A stretch of 64,000 bases of DNA, taken from positions 374,001 through 438,000 of the forward strand of contig JAJEKV010000028.1 of assembly GCA_021234155.1 (NCBI GenBank), in the 5' to 3' direction. The position numbers and the translations under genes were made by a program. The notes beneath the pieces are model-generated. The model was not told the origin of the DNA, ran no database searches, and was given only the letters and a program-made list of their open reading frames with translations. Positions 46,701-57,362 of this stretch are shown piece by piece. The stretch is from Isoetes taiwanensis (taxonomy: Eukaryota > Streptophyta > Lycopodiopsida > Isoetales > Isoetaceae). Numbering within the stretch: position 1 is the stretch's first letter; the number at the start of each line of letters is the position of its first letter.

Positions 46701-47900
46701 GGAATTAATCTATACAAGAATTAACCCTCAAATCGACATGCGAGCCGATTTCTTCGGAGATGACCTTGCCGTCCCATTGCTCCATAAAGCGTGGGTCTTG
46801 CTTTGCAAATCCTTCTTAAGTACCCCGTGGCGTCTTCCAGCGGCAAGTGTTTCCCTTGACCAAGTATTGGAGGAACTCCGACCTCCTTGTCTTCTTGAAA
46901 GCTTTATCAAGAATCATTTACGGAACTATTTCCAGCTGCTCCTCGTCATTTCCAACAACGTTGGAGTGTCCAAAACCGTGCGGATTTGGGTATGCTTCTT
47001 CAACAAACTCCGTGGAAGACCTTATGAATCTTTAGGTGTCTTTGGCAATTCTAACTTGTAGGATTGATTACCTACTCTCTTGATTATTCGAAGGGTCCAG
47101 CCCACCTTGGAGCAAGCTTCTTGCAATTGCCAATCTGAGCCGCTTTTGCTTCACCTTTATCTTGAGCCATACATCATCTCCAACTTTGAACTCTCTTACC
47201 GATTCGATGCTTATCGGCGATGCTCTTTTAATCGACTTCTTGCTGCTAGCGGATACCCTCGAACCTCTTCCACGGTGCGCATATCGGCCAACATCTGGCT
47301 GCGAAACTTCTACTTTTGACGGGGTTGTGCCAAGTAATGCGGAGTTAAACAGCGATAGCCATAATTGATCATAAATGGCGACATTTGGGACGATTCTGCT
47401 TGGTGCTATTGTATGCAAACTCCACCAAGTGAATAAATTCTTCCCACATACTTTGCTTATTCGGACATAGTTTAAGTAGCATGTCTTCTAAGATCTGTTG
47501 GTCCGCTCCGTCGGCCATCCGTCGAGGATGATCGCCGTGCTCATGGATAGCTTGGTCTGAATTGTGCATAAAGAGGTCTTGCCAAAAGGCACTCATGAAC
47601 CGGATCTGTGGGAGATAATCTCCCTTGGCATGCCATGAAGCACGAAAGATCTCTTTGGTGAAGAGCTTTCTTTGTATCCATAGCGTATCGTGGTCCGCAA
47701 GGCACAAAATGTGCCATCTTTGACAACTTGTCGACCACTACCATCAAGGCATCCTTGCCTCTCATTTGTTCTTGGGAGTCCTGTGATGAAATCCATGCTG
47801 ATTACCTCCCACTTAGCATTTGGCAGCGCTAATGGCTCTAATGCCCCAGGAATTGAAGCTGCTCTGCCGCCGTCTGGCGGCATAAGTGACATTCCTTGAT
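46700..47900 (-). pseudogene. Element B integrase and chromodomain-like tail, broken
   Basis: Integrase inserts the element's DNA. The minus strand reads WEVISMDFITGLPRTNERQ (first catalytic Asp in MDF), MVVVDKLSKMAHFVPCG, a region reading SHR where the family has SDR (second Asp apparently changed to His), MSAFWQDLF, and WEEFIHLVEFAYNSTKQ. The C-terminal domain has REFKVGDDVWLKIK and a GPFEI-type block near 47090. Near 46880-46840 YLVK in one frame and HLPLEDAT in the next resemble the chromodomain of chromoviruses, which tethers integrase to modified histone H3. Several frameshifts are present. Confidence 0.8.
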
Positions 47901-48239
47901 GTAGCGAGCTATTTGCTTCTTCATTCTGGCCAATAATAGGCTGCTGCGCGCACTTTGAAATATGTTTTCATGAATCCCGCATGGCCGGCTATTTGGGGTT
48001 GTTGCGTGTCATGGAGGATCAACTTCCTTACACACGATGATTGAGATTACGCACAACTTGTTCTTATGGTATAACAGGTTGCCTTCCTTCTTATAATGCT
48101 TGAAGGCCTCCCGCTCTTTATCTGTTCTAGCCTCCTTAGAGGCTTGCCCATACTTCCACGAAATCCACATCCGTTGGCAAGGACTCTTCAATCCTCTTAC
48201 CAAAGTCATTTGGAGGCGTCGAAATTGCGTTGCAATGCA

Positions 48240-49500
48240 CTCTAGTTGTCGGGGGATGCCTTGAAAGCATCTGCTACCACATTGAGTTTCCACGGCTTGT
48301 AGACTATATCAAAGTCGTATTCCTCGAGGAACTCCATCCATCTCCGCTGCCTCCAGTTGAGGTGTGGTTGCGTGAATACATATTGGAGGCTCGATGGTGG
48401 GTATCCAATTGGAACTTCCTTCCCAAGAGGTAGTGCCTCCATATTCTTAGCATACGACAAGCTGCAAGCAATTCACGATCGTGCGTTGGGGGCGGCGTCT
48501 CGGCGTCGTTCATCTTCACGGAATCATACGCTACCACCGCTCTTCTTGCATAAGCCTTTTTGTAGCTATCTTACTGCGCATCCGTTGCTACAAGCTTATC
48601 TTTCTCGGTCCGGCGGGGTTAAAGGCTGGGGCTGTTGTTAAAGCTTCCTTCAACAATTCAAATCCCTTTTGGGCTTTCTTGTGCCAATGCTCTACCCAAT
48701 CTTTCACCTTCTCGCCCTCGTCAGGTGCGTTAGCGGGGCTGCTATCTTAGCAAAGTTCTTCCGCGAACTTCTGTAGTACCACGCTAGGCAGAAAACTTCC
48801 GACCTCGTGCACATTCTTGGTGACCCGGCCTTTGAATCAACTGCTTCAATCTTGGCGGGGTCCGTCGGATGCCTTCTGCCGAGATCACATGACCAAGGTA
48901 TTCCACCTTCTGCATTTGCGAAGTGGCGCCGACAACTTGGCATTACTGGCGGTGCCTCCTCAACTTCTCTAGCACCCTTCTCAAGTGTTGCCGCGTGCTC
49001 TTCAAGGGATCGCTATACACCAAAATGTCATCAAAGAAAACAATCACAAAGGTGTCCGGGAACTCCACGAAGATATCGTTCATGAGCCTCATGAGCGTTG
49101 CGGGGGGCATTTGATAAGCCGAAAGGCATCAGCGTGAACTCATAATGCCCATACCGGCGTCTGAAGGCGGTCTTGTGGATATCCTCCTCCTTTATCCGTA
49201 TCGATGATAAGCGACCTTAAGTCGATTTTGGAGAAGATCTTTGCTCCTTGAAGCTGATCCATCAAAGTCGTCGATCTTGGAAGCGCATACTTGTTCTTAA
49301 TGGTGTGCTTATTCAAGCTGTCTATAGTCTATGCACATTCTCAAAGATCCATCCTTCTTCTTGACAAAAGAATGGGCTCCAAGCGGCGAGACACTAGGTC
49401 TAATGAAACCTAGGTCGAGCAGCTCCTAGCTGCTTCTTTAGCTCCGGCAACTCTGCGTTGTCATTCTATATGGAGCCTTGCTTGTCGGTTTGTTCGGTTG
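48240..49500 (-). pseudogene. Element B reverse transcriptase and RNase H, broken
   Basis: The reverse transcriptase copies the element RNA, and the RNase H part degrades the template. Minus-strand blocks in order are [16 protein letters not shown] (about 49370-49323), [16 protein letters not shown] (about 49155-49110), and the catalytic [13 protein letters not shown] (about 49060-49010), with both aspartates present. VEYLGHVIS follows near 48905. The connection and RNase H region has THDRELLA, WRHYLLGRKFQLDT and RRWMEFLEEYDFDIVYKP followed by ADAF near 48250. Stops and shifts of frame separate the blocks. The pattern is that of Ty3/gypsy polymerases. Confidence 0.88.
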
Positions 49501-49785
49501 AGTGCTATCTGCTTTTCGACTCCCCTATAAGGAGGGCTGCTTGATCTCATCACGGAAAGAGATCGTGGAACTTCCGTGATCAACTTAGCTATTTGCCTCG
49601 GCAACTTGGCGAGCATCTTGTCTTCTTTGCTTCCTTCCAATTCCGGCTCACTAATCTCAAGCTTGAAGATGTATGCTACGCTCACTCTTGATGCACTTGA
49701 GCGGCCGTTTAGAAGACATACTTGCGCATGATGGGGACAACTTCTTTTGTTATCTCAATGATCTTGCCGTCGGGTGTTGGGAAGG

Positions 49786-50019
49786 TCACCTTCCGCTTTC
49801 CACAATCAATAATGGCCCCTGCTGGTCAAGGTACTCCATACCTATTATCAAGTCATATTTGCCGATGCTCATTACCTCCGCCCCCATCACGGATCTTAAT
49901 CCCGGCAAGTCGATGTCAAAGTTGATTCTTTTACTGCCGTACGCCTTCTTGCTCCACTTGCTAAGACAAGCGGGCCTTGGCTTTGACTTTAATGGTTTCA
50001 ACTTCAACATTTGAACCAT
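49786..50019 (-). pseudogene. Element B aspartic protease remnant
   Basis: The C-terminal half of a retropepsin is recognisable: IGKYDLIIGMEYLDQQGPLL matches the family's YDVILGMDWL block that follows the flap. The catalytic D-S/T-G triad should lie upstream near 50100-50060, where the sequence reads only partly and I could not place it with certainty. It sits between gag and reverse transcriptase as expected. Confidence 0.7.
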
Positions 50020-50099
50020 TGCGGGAGATGCAAAGTTATGGCTACTTCGAATCTATTAGGACTATAAATGACTTGGCCTTGGCCTTTTTTGTGGAAATT

Positions 50100-53000
50100 A
50101 CTTTATCGCGGCTCTACGCTTGCTCTGTATCTATTGCGGCAAAGATATGACCTCACCACGAATGTAGTCAGCGGGCCTCCTCGCGCCCGTCGTCGTCGGA
50201 CGAGTGTCCCAATCTCCCAACTTCGCTGGCATTTGCACTCATGACATATGGGCGGGTTCTTTGTCCTATGCTTTGGCTGGAAAACACGAAGCAAAGGCGC
50301 TTTTCTATGCACTCTGTCTCTTTTCCTTGGGCATGGCTGCGAAAGGATCGCCTTTGCTTTGGAGTAGTTTGACCCTTCTGTTTGTCTTTGAAGGACACAC
50401 TGCTTCTTCTCCTGCTTTGTTTCCCTTGATTGCCACTATATGGGGCTCTAGCTGGTCTGGGCTTTGTTGTTCTCGGGCTAAAGCGCACTCTTTGCCTTGC
50501 CTTTATCTTGGTATCTTGTTGCCTCGCCCGCTATTGCGAGGTCTGTCCCTTGCAAGCTTATTGCCTTGGACTCGCTTCGATGCCGTTCTAGGGTTTATTG
50601 CCCTTACAAACTTGCGGATCTCCTCATTCGGACCTTCAATGTAGCTTTCCCTTTGCATGCTTCTCACCTAACTTTGGCACATCTGACCTTAGCCTCATAA
50701 ATTCCTCGTGTATTTACTGTCTTGACTTGTTGCCTTCTTTGCAGCACTGTGAAGCTTTGCATCATCTTGGACTTGTGCTCTCTTGGAGCGTAATGGCTTG
50801 AAGGCTTTAGCAAACTTCTTGAACACGCAAGCATCCTGCTTAAGCCATGAGCCTTGGCATAGCCCTTCCACCAAATCGTCTTTGCTCCCTTGAGGGTTAT
50901 TTGTTGTTGCCCCGCCTTTATCCTTATCCTTCATACCATAGGCATTGCGTATTCGGCTCATCTCGTCAAGCCAAGCCTCTGCTTCCATGCGACTGTTTCT
51001 TTGAGAATTGCTTTCGAGCTTCTGGCCTTCAAACATTTCCCAATGCGAGTCTACTTTCTTACGGTAGTCGGAGGTTCTTGTGTCCCTTTGTCGTCCCTCG
51101 GGTGGTTCCCACGCCTTTTCGTGCGCTTTCGGACTTGGTTACGCTCTTCTTCTTCCTCAGAGTCGGTCACGAATCGGCTTGAGTGGGAGGAGTCCAAGGC
51201 TGGGGACCTTCCTCTCTTGCTCCTCTTCTGTCTCTACACGTTCTCAGGAGCTGATGCTTGCGGCGGTTGGCGTTACCCACCGAACCTGCTCACAGCTTGT
51301 GCGGCTAGCAAGGCCTTTATCTGTTCGAGGTCTGTCCTCATTTTGCGATATTTCTTCTTACGGGTCATTTGTCCAAACTCTTCAAAGCGGGTTCCTTGCG
51401 GGGTGGCACTGGGCGGGACTCTGTTCCCACGTAAGTTCCAGCGGTTTATCGTTCTCTGGCGCTCGGGCCTCTGGCTGCATACACAAGTGGTTCATATCTA
51501 CATGGTTAGTTTTCCTTGCTTTCTTGCATTATTTATGTTTGTTGGCATGGTTGAGGGGACACAAAATGTATCAACAAAACATTTATAGTGCAAGAGAATG
51601 TTATATTTATATTTTATATTACACTAATACAAGAACTTGCAACTCTTGCTAATCACTTACGTTGATGCGGTAAGATGGATTATCCTCAAGAACTTTTTTT
51701 TCACTTGGGCTGTTCCCCTTTGAATGGCCCAAGTTCCTAAGACATTGGTGGAGATCCACCCTGTAATGCTCTTGCTAAATCTTCTATTAGCGGTGGGAGG
51801 TGTAAAGGCTGTCGTCAGCGGTCTTGCACGCCGCTTTGTAAGGTATGGCGGGTCGAAGGCGTCGAGTGCTACCGCTCTTTTCACGAGGATTGCATACTTT
51901 CGGTGTTAAGGGGTAGCCGTGCATGCCGCCGAATCACGAGTGCAATCAGCAGCGATACTCCTTCCTGCGCCTGCGGGGGTGAACTTGCGGTGGATACCGC
52001 TATTCTTCCATCCATCGGCAATGGCGGGTAATAGCGTAATGACTGTCGTTTTGCGAGATGGGTCCTCGACCACTCGGTATCCAGCTCGTAATGCGCTTCC
52101 GAAATCATCAACCTCCACAGTGGTGAGCTCCACGTAGTCCTTTTGATTCTTTGAAGCCCTCGAGGTCGGTCGCTGTCCTATCGGGGAGGTTTAGGGACGA
52201 GCTTTGCCGTTAGGATGTTTGAGGTCGCATAGCGGATCCCCATCTGTTCTGGAGAGCAAGGAACTCTTCCTCCGTCGGTAGCTTGTTCTCAGCCTTATGC
52301 GCCTCCATGATCGCGATGTTCTTTGTAGGCTTGGATGTGGGAGGTAAACTCTCCCGTGTAAGTGTCGGCTTCCCTTGCTTGGAGGGGAAAGTCGGACTCT
52401 CCTCGGACGATGAAGTCGTCAAGTCCGTTCTAACCGGAGTTGGTGCGGCAACTCTTCAGTCGGTACTCCCTTTCCCTCGCACTCCGGGAGGTTTTGAATG
52501 TCGCTTCGGGGTAGAAACTCCTCACCGCCGGCGATAATGGGAGCCGGGCTTGTGATGCCTAACTTGGGGGTGGCGCGACTCGAGAGTCTGCCCGGCTTCT
52601 TTCGAAGTCTTGCCACTCCATTTCGCTTGTCGCTGCTCCTCCTCTTGGGTCGAGCTCAACATCGTCTTCCTCCTCCTCAGTTCTGTTCATCCGAGTCTTC
52701 TTCCTTCCCTTCCTGCTCCCTGTTCATGCGTGTGAGGAGCCGTTGTTATTTGCTTTACGGCTAATGGATCCACGTCCATGGGGGGAATAGAGGTTTCCCC
52801 ACAATGTTCTCGACGCGGTGGGTGAGAAAGATTGCGAGGCGGTGTTGAAAAGAAGTACTTGGTCACGTTGGAGTTAGGACCATTGGCTCGAGGTGTGCGG
52901 TGCGCTTTGTTTGTGAGGTATTTGGCGATGTTAGGGACATCGTCTAATCTTTGCCCTGCGAGGGGCTGTCTAGGAACAAAATATCCTATACAAGGAGGGA

Positions 53001-53183
53001 GTTGCACTAGCTGGTTCTACCCTAGCTTGGAACTTCAGTCAAGACTCTACTATAAAAGCTGGGGAATGCGTGCAAGGTTGCTTGGGCGTCTACCTCCTTC
53101 CGAAAATCTGGAAGATTTGGTCGGACGTCGACCACCGGTGACATGGCTATTTGTACCATCTCACGGAAATCAGAAGTTGCCAT
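50100..53183 (-). pseudogene. Element B gag, broken
   Basis: Gag forms the particle that packages element RNA. I place the start at ATG 53183, opening MATSDFREMVQIAMS; the frame ends near 53023 and resumes in others. A Ser/Pro/Lys/Glu-rich stretch covers 52790-52210. The capsid-like core is at 51036-50695, with RMEAEAWLDEMSRIRNAYG and FEGQKLESN, matching the EAEAWL-EM-RIF block of plant gypsy gag. A basic tail (50488-50103) includes NPPICHEC, possibly the start of a zinc knuckle. Plus-strand frames over 50890-51652 and 52832-53305 are longer but have no family resemblance and are taken as shadows. Confidence 0.65.
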
Positions 53184-53295
53184 TGATTAATTGCGAAGAA
53201 GGTAACAAATGGTTGCAAGAGCCTCGAGGGGGAGTTAGGAAATCGGCTAGAAGGGCGGGGAGCAGATTTGGGGTGCTATGTGAGAAGTGGCGGGT

Positions 53296-53305
53296 CTATT
53301 TATAG
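53296..53305 (-). promoter_or_regulatory. Putative internal TATA box before gag
   Basis: CTATAAATAG on the minus strand, 113 bases upstream of the gag ATG and downstream of a hairpin pair. It is identical to the box before the histone ORF. No transcription data are available, so promoter activity is inferred from the plant TATA consensus. Confidence 0.5.
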
Positions 53306-53492
53306 AAAAGGGGAAACCCTAATTTTTGGATGACTTGGAAATTTCCTAGGATTGGGTAATTCTAACTTATCGAGGTCAAAATAGGAGTTTGAGGACTATA
53401 GGAGATGCTTGAACAAGGCTAGGTTACCTAAAAGATGCTATGCATGAGGGTTGAAGGTGACTTTGACAAGTCTGGTGAAGAATTGGTAAGAG

Positions 53493-53756
53493 GTCTCACA
53501 GCTTGCGCCTCGCTTCAATCCTAACTTTTTGTTTTGCGACGAGGCGCGAGCTGTGAGACATCAGTCCCATTTCGATTAAAGGTGTCCAATTTGGGTAAAC
53601 TAATGGTGTAAGGGTGATGGGCTCACCAAATTAGGCAGAATCGACCCCTTATTTGGTCAATTTGGGCATTTTTTGGTCAAGTTTGGGAGAGGTCTCACGG
53701 CTTGCGCCTCGCTTCAATCTAACTTTTTGTTTTTGACGACGGTAGCGGTGTGAGAC
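53493..53756 (-). repeat. Element B hairpin pair upstream of gag
   Basis: Hairpin 1 spans 53493-53559 (67 nt), left arm GTCTCACAGCTTGCGCCTCG, right arm CGAGGCGCGAGCTGTGAGAC, with a Py/A-rich loop. Hairpin 2 spans 53692-53756 with the same left arm (one change) but a decayed right arm. Outer stem bases differ from those of element A (CACAGCT/AGCTGTG against CACACGT/ACGTGTG) yet still pair. Confidence 0.88.
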
Positions 53757-53901
53757 ATCATGTCTCTCGGCTCCCAAATGTCCTATTTCACTGAAATAAA
53801 AGCTAAAACTTATTAATTTGCTCTAATTACTCAAGTTTATGTCATCAAGGTACACAAAATTGCTCTATATTACAAAATTTTTAATTATTTACAACAAAAA
53901 G

Positions 53902-55169
53902 TTTCTAAGTGCGTTCTCCCTTAATGCGGGTCGCAAGACTCATGTCTTGTCGCATTAAGGTTACCCGCTTGGCGTGGATAGTGCAGGCTGTTGAATCTTC
54001 AAAATGTTGCACTATCTTTGCCTCAGCCGCCTCTTGCATTGCCAGCAGCGCCTCGTCTGTGACTCTAAAGTCTGTTCTATAGGCCTGCATAACTTCACGC
54101 ACCAACCGAGCGAAGGGGGGGCACGGGGATTAGGAGACCGAAGGCTGCTTGTTGGAAGTGTCTAATCTCCCTTAACGCTCTTCTCTCCACCTCCTTCCTA
54201 TCCGCTTTCTTCCTGGGTGGCGGCTTGGGAACCTTGGGCTTCGGTGGTGGCGGCCTTAGGGTTTGCTGCTTCGTTGGTCGCCCTCCCTCGATGAACTTAA
54301 CCCTGTTTTCCTCATAATATTTGTTATAGGCCTCCCATTTCTTCATGTAGGCCTCGTGCTCTCTCATCTTCCTCTCATAAATCTTCACCACAATGCCGGT
54401 GGCGTAGGCTTTCGGGCGGTCGTGGGTTGCTTCTTTCTATCCCATGCGGGTATTGGGGGCTTACGCACTTGGTCTTGGTGGGGTTGCTTTCGGTGCGGCT
54501 GCTCGGGGTACTTCACCTTTCGTCGCTGGGTGCTTGGAAGAGCTTCCACTGCGGCGTTAGGGTTGAAGTCTTCATCGAGAAGAGTCGTCGGAAGGGTTTG
54601 GGGGTTCGTCGGGTTGCCGCTCCTTAATGATAATATTTGGGTTTGGCCTCTTCCTCGTGAGGCGGTCAGCCGTTCTCCTTATGCGACCCACGAACTTCCC
54701 TTTCTTTTTCTTCTTTTCTTCTTTGCGCTTTTGTTCCTCTTCCTCCCTTTTCCTCTTTTTGTCTTCCCTTCTCTTACGCATTTCGTACTTCGATGAATCT
54801 TCTAAGGTCTGCGCTACCTCCGGCTGGCTCGGACCGATCACTTGCTCATCCGCTTTCGAGGATTTCCGTGGGTGCGTCTGAATGATAGTGCGCTTGTTCT
54901 GCTGCGGATCTCCCTCTCTATCTCCTCATACACCTCCCTCGTCGTGCGTCCATGGAGTTTGGAGATGTGGCCTCGTCCTCCTCCACTGGCTGGTTGAAGA
55001 CATCGATCAAATCGGAGGTGTCTTGCTCTTCGTCCGGTGAGCGACCCCCTCTTGCGAGCCTCTCACGAAGCATCTTCGAATGATCTCTGCCTCGATTGGC
55101 TGGTGGTTTTCGCTGGCGGCGCTTCCTTCTTGATCTGTTTGGTTCGGGCCATGTTTTACGGATCGTCAA
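53902..55169 (-). pseudogene. Retrotransposon-borne histone H3-like protein (CENH3-like features)
   Basis: The first ORF inside the primer site. From ATG 55169 it encodes a basic tail (MTIRKTWPEPNRSRRKRRQR), a Lys/Glu coiled-coil-like stretch (54750-54690), a Pro-rich Lys-rich linker (PPPPKPKVPKPPPRKK near 54250) and then a full histone H3 fold: alpha-N ALREIRHFQ and LLIPVPP, helix 1 [14 protein letters not shown], helix 2 [11 protein letters not shown] to QHFEDST, loop 2 [10 protein letters not shown], helix 3 to ATRIKGERT, then TAG. The end matches where H3 itself ends. [15 protein letters not shown] and VTLMR recall plant CENH3, but loop 1 has the canonical H3 length. The tail, about 300 residues or more, has no H3 K4/K9/K27 motif. 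Frame changes occur upstream near 54900 and 54400 and inside the fold at a C7 run (54114-54120). Confidence 0.9.
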
Positions 55170-55255
55170 TGGGATAAAAGCGCCGAAAGATCGCCTAAAT
55201 TGGGGAGAGCCGGATTTCTAGGGCTTGGGCCGAAAAAATGAGGGGGTTCTATATC

Positions 55256-55265
55256 TATTTATAGC
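55256..55265 (-). promoter_or_regulatory. Putative internal TATA box before the histone ORF
   Basis: CTATAAATAG on the minus strand, 87 bases upstream of the histone-like ATG. It is the same 10-mer, in the same relation to a hairpin pair, as the box at 53296-53305, suggesting a duplicated promoter module. Inferred from sequence only. Confidence 0.5.
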
Positions 55266-55365
55266 TTGGGGAATTTTAGGTCAAAACTCAAGTTGCTACA
55301 TTTAACATGCTAAGGCACCAATTTATCTAAAACTTATACTTATTTCAGACTTTTTCTACCCATTG

Positions 55366-55612
55366 GTCTCCACACTTGCGCCTCGTTCCAATACTAATGT
55401 TTAGTTTTGCGACCCGGTATGTGAGATCTCATACATTCTAGGGTTTTAGGTAATTAAAACATGCTATTCTAACTAATTCCTACCTTAGAATTAGCCTTAC
55501 CACATTATTTATCTCAAATTCATCATGTTTTGGTGTTCTTGGCTCGATGTCTCATAGCTTAGCCTCGCTTCAAAACAAAAAGTTAGTTTTGCGACGAGGC
55601 GGAAATCGGGTT
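55366..55612 (-). repeat. Element B hairpin pair upstream of the histone ORF
   Basis: Two further members of the hairpin family. 55366-55428 has GTCTCCACACTTGCGCCTCG ... GCGACCCGGTATGTGAGATC. 55549 to about 55612 has GTCTCATAGCTTAGCCTCGC ... GCGACGAGGC and a decayed outer arm. They are less perfect than 53493-53559 but share the TTGCGCCTCG / GTTTTGCGAC core and the loop phrase. Confidence 0.75.
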
Positions 55613-55799
55613 TCCACCTCACTGGAAAATTTTGGCTCGTTCTTTTTAATCTTGTTAAATTCCAATTCACTTAATTGTTACTAGCTTAGCATAACTACAA
55701 AGGTGAGAAAAATTTTTCCCACTTTTCGAGGCTTGAGGATCCTATCAAGTTAGTACTCTGGGAACATGGGGTGCTTTGCTCTTGGTCTCCAAGAACATT

Positions 55800-55810
55800 G
55801 CTCGATACCA
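55800..55810 (-). other. Element B primer binding site
   Basis: Minus strand TGGTATCGAGC one base inside the 5' LTR, matching the initiator Met tRNA site TGGTATCAGAGC of element A with one base missing. Confidence 0.85.
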
Positions 55811-55811
55811 C

Positions 55812-57357
55812 TGTGGCGTCCCCTACTCGTTATACGGTGCACTCACAGGTATACAAACAGGAGTTCTTCCCCACACCAGCTCCATCGTCTGAGGGGCCCT
55901 CCACATATCCACGCACCCGTAGCGAGTCTCGGTGGGGAGAGTGAAGGTGTCATTCTACCCCGTCTCCCTCGGGGCCTACCTAGGCTGCGAGGCGTAAACA
56001 TACATGTCGATTAGCACATACATCAACATCCACGTGACCATCTCGAAGGATGGTCCCCTCATATCTGCATAGACAAAGATCGGCACATCACATAGGGGAT
56101 CCTACCCAAGGCTCGGACTCAAAGGATGACCGGACGGCTTGGGTCTCGAGAAGTTAGAGACGAGAATTCATGGCAATGGATTTGGGCGGCATAAGAACAT
56201 GGCATAGGGTTGTCCACTCCATCCGCCCCTCTGTGCACACTTTGCGAGTAGGCTGAAAAGTGTTGGGACTGGCAGTAGCCGCCCGGATGCATAGCGAAGG
56301 GGCTATTCACGGGTCTCATCCTCCCGGTTCGATGGGGCGGTGGGGATCACTCCCTCAGGAGATGCATGCTAACTCAAGGTGACTAGAGGGCCTTTGCCCG
56401 TGATTTTGAACCCACTGGAAAGTGTACACCACTTCACGGGTGTCGAGCCCATGCCTTACCCTTTTCGGTGGTAAGCCATTAGACCTAGTCACAATGATCC
56501 CCGGTAGGCTTTACACACCGGGGGATCGTTCAAGAGTCGGGACATGAACCTCCTTTTTAGCCGGTCCGCCCCTTCACCCACAACCCGGTGTGGCTCTTGT
56601 ACACGGGCGAATCTACGGTGTGCTAGAGAGGCTACTCTAGGAGCATCAACTACAAGCTTTAGGGCCTCTACCCCCTTCCCAATACAAGGAGTTCGAAATA
56701 CATCATCCAAATATATCACGGAAGAACTAAAGAACTAGATCCAATCATAGAGTTAGGTTCTTTAGTTAGTGTCCGAGATCTAAGATCTAGATAACTACTA
56801 TGGGCAATTTAATAGTCTAAACCCTCTTGATTCTATGACTAGAAGGCGGTTTAAGCTATTAAATTGACCAAACTCTGATCCTTGAGTGGCTCCTCTGACT
56901 GAGTTCAACCATCCTGGCGAGCTGATCGAATTGTGGAACCGATGGGCAATTTGGCAGGCGTCGGGGGGCGGTTTTGGCTCTGGGGCAGCCAAAACTGAGC
57001 TCTAAAACCCTAAGGACGAAAAACTAGCAAGCTAGGGTTTTCCTACCCTAAATAGACATGGGGTTTAGGCTAGGGTTTCCAATTACCCAATTTGGCATGT
57101 GGGATAATTGGAAAGGCCCCACTTGCCTTTAGTGGCTAGGTGGCAAAATATGCCAACATGGAAAGGTGTGCCCTCATTAATGTGCACATGTGCACATTAA
57201 TAATATATGAACACTCCTAGCAAGTTGCCCCCTAGGGCTACTTACCTGGCTATCCGTTGGCGTACACGTCAATCGGGGTGGCGTAATGTCTGCGGCGTGG
57301 CGATGGCGATTACAATGTACGCGTCACGGGGGCGTATCTTGTCTTTGGAAGCGTCCG
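55812..57357 (-). repeat. Element B 5' LTR
   Basis: 1546 bp, closely similar to the 3' LTR. The start (plus strand) reads TGTGGCGTCC, and the last bases read GCGTCCG instead of CGTCACA, an end defect not seen in the other three LTRs. Confidence 0.88.
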
Positions 57358-57362
57358 GATGC

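Larger units (their letters stand above)
44310..57357 (-). mobile_element. LTR retrotransposon B: gypsy/chromovirus-like with a histone H3 ORF
   Basis: A complete 13048-bp minus-strand element. LTRs are at 44310-45865 and 55812-57357. The primer site for initiator Met tRNA lies at 55800-55810 and the polypurine tract at 45866-45879. Internal order from the 5' side is hairpin pair, histone H3-like ORF, hairpin pair, gag, protease, reverse transcriptase, RNase H, integrase, chromodomain-like tail, and a non-coding 3' region of about 0.9 kb. The RT-RNaseH-integrase order is that of Ty3/gypsy (Metaviridae-type) elements. The upstream histone ORF is not part of any such element I know. All long ORFs contain stops or frameshifts. 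Confidence 0.93.

Noticed and set aside
50890-51652. Plus-strand frames of 190-232 codons within element B
   Set aside because: They are Cys/Leu/Ser-rich with no domain and lie opposite gag, whose minus-strand frame gives recognisable capsid text. Treated as shadows.
52832-53305. 157-codon plus-strand frame
   Set aside because: It covers the gag start and TATA region of element B on the opposite strand and shows no family resemblance.
54263-54796. 177-codon plus-strand frame opposite the histone ORF
   Set aside because: Phe/Leu/Ser-rich mirror of the Lys/Glu/Pro-rich tail on the other strand; the minus strand carries the conserved fold.
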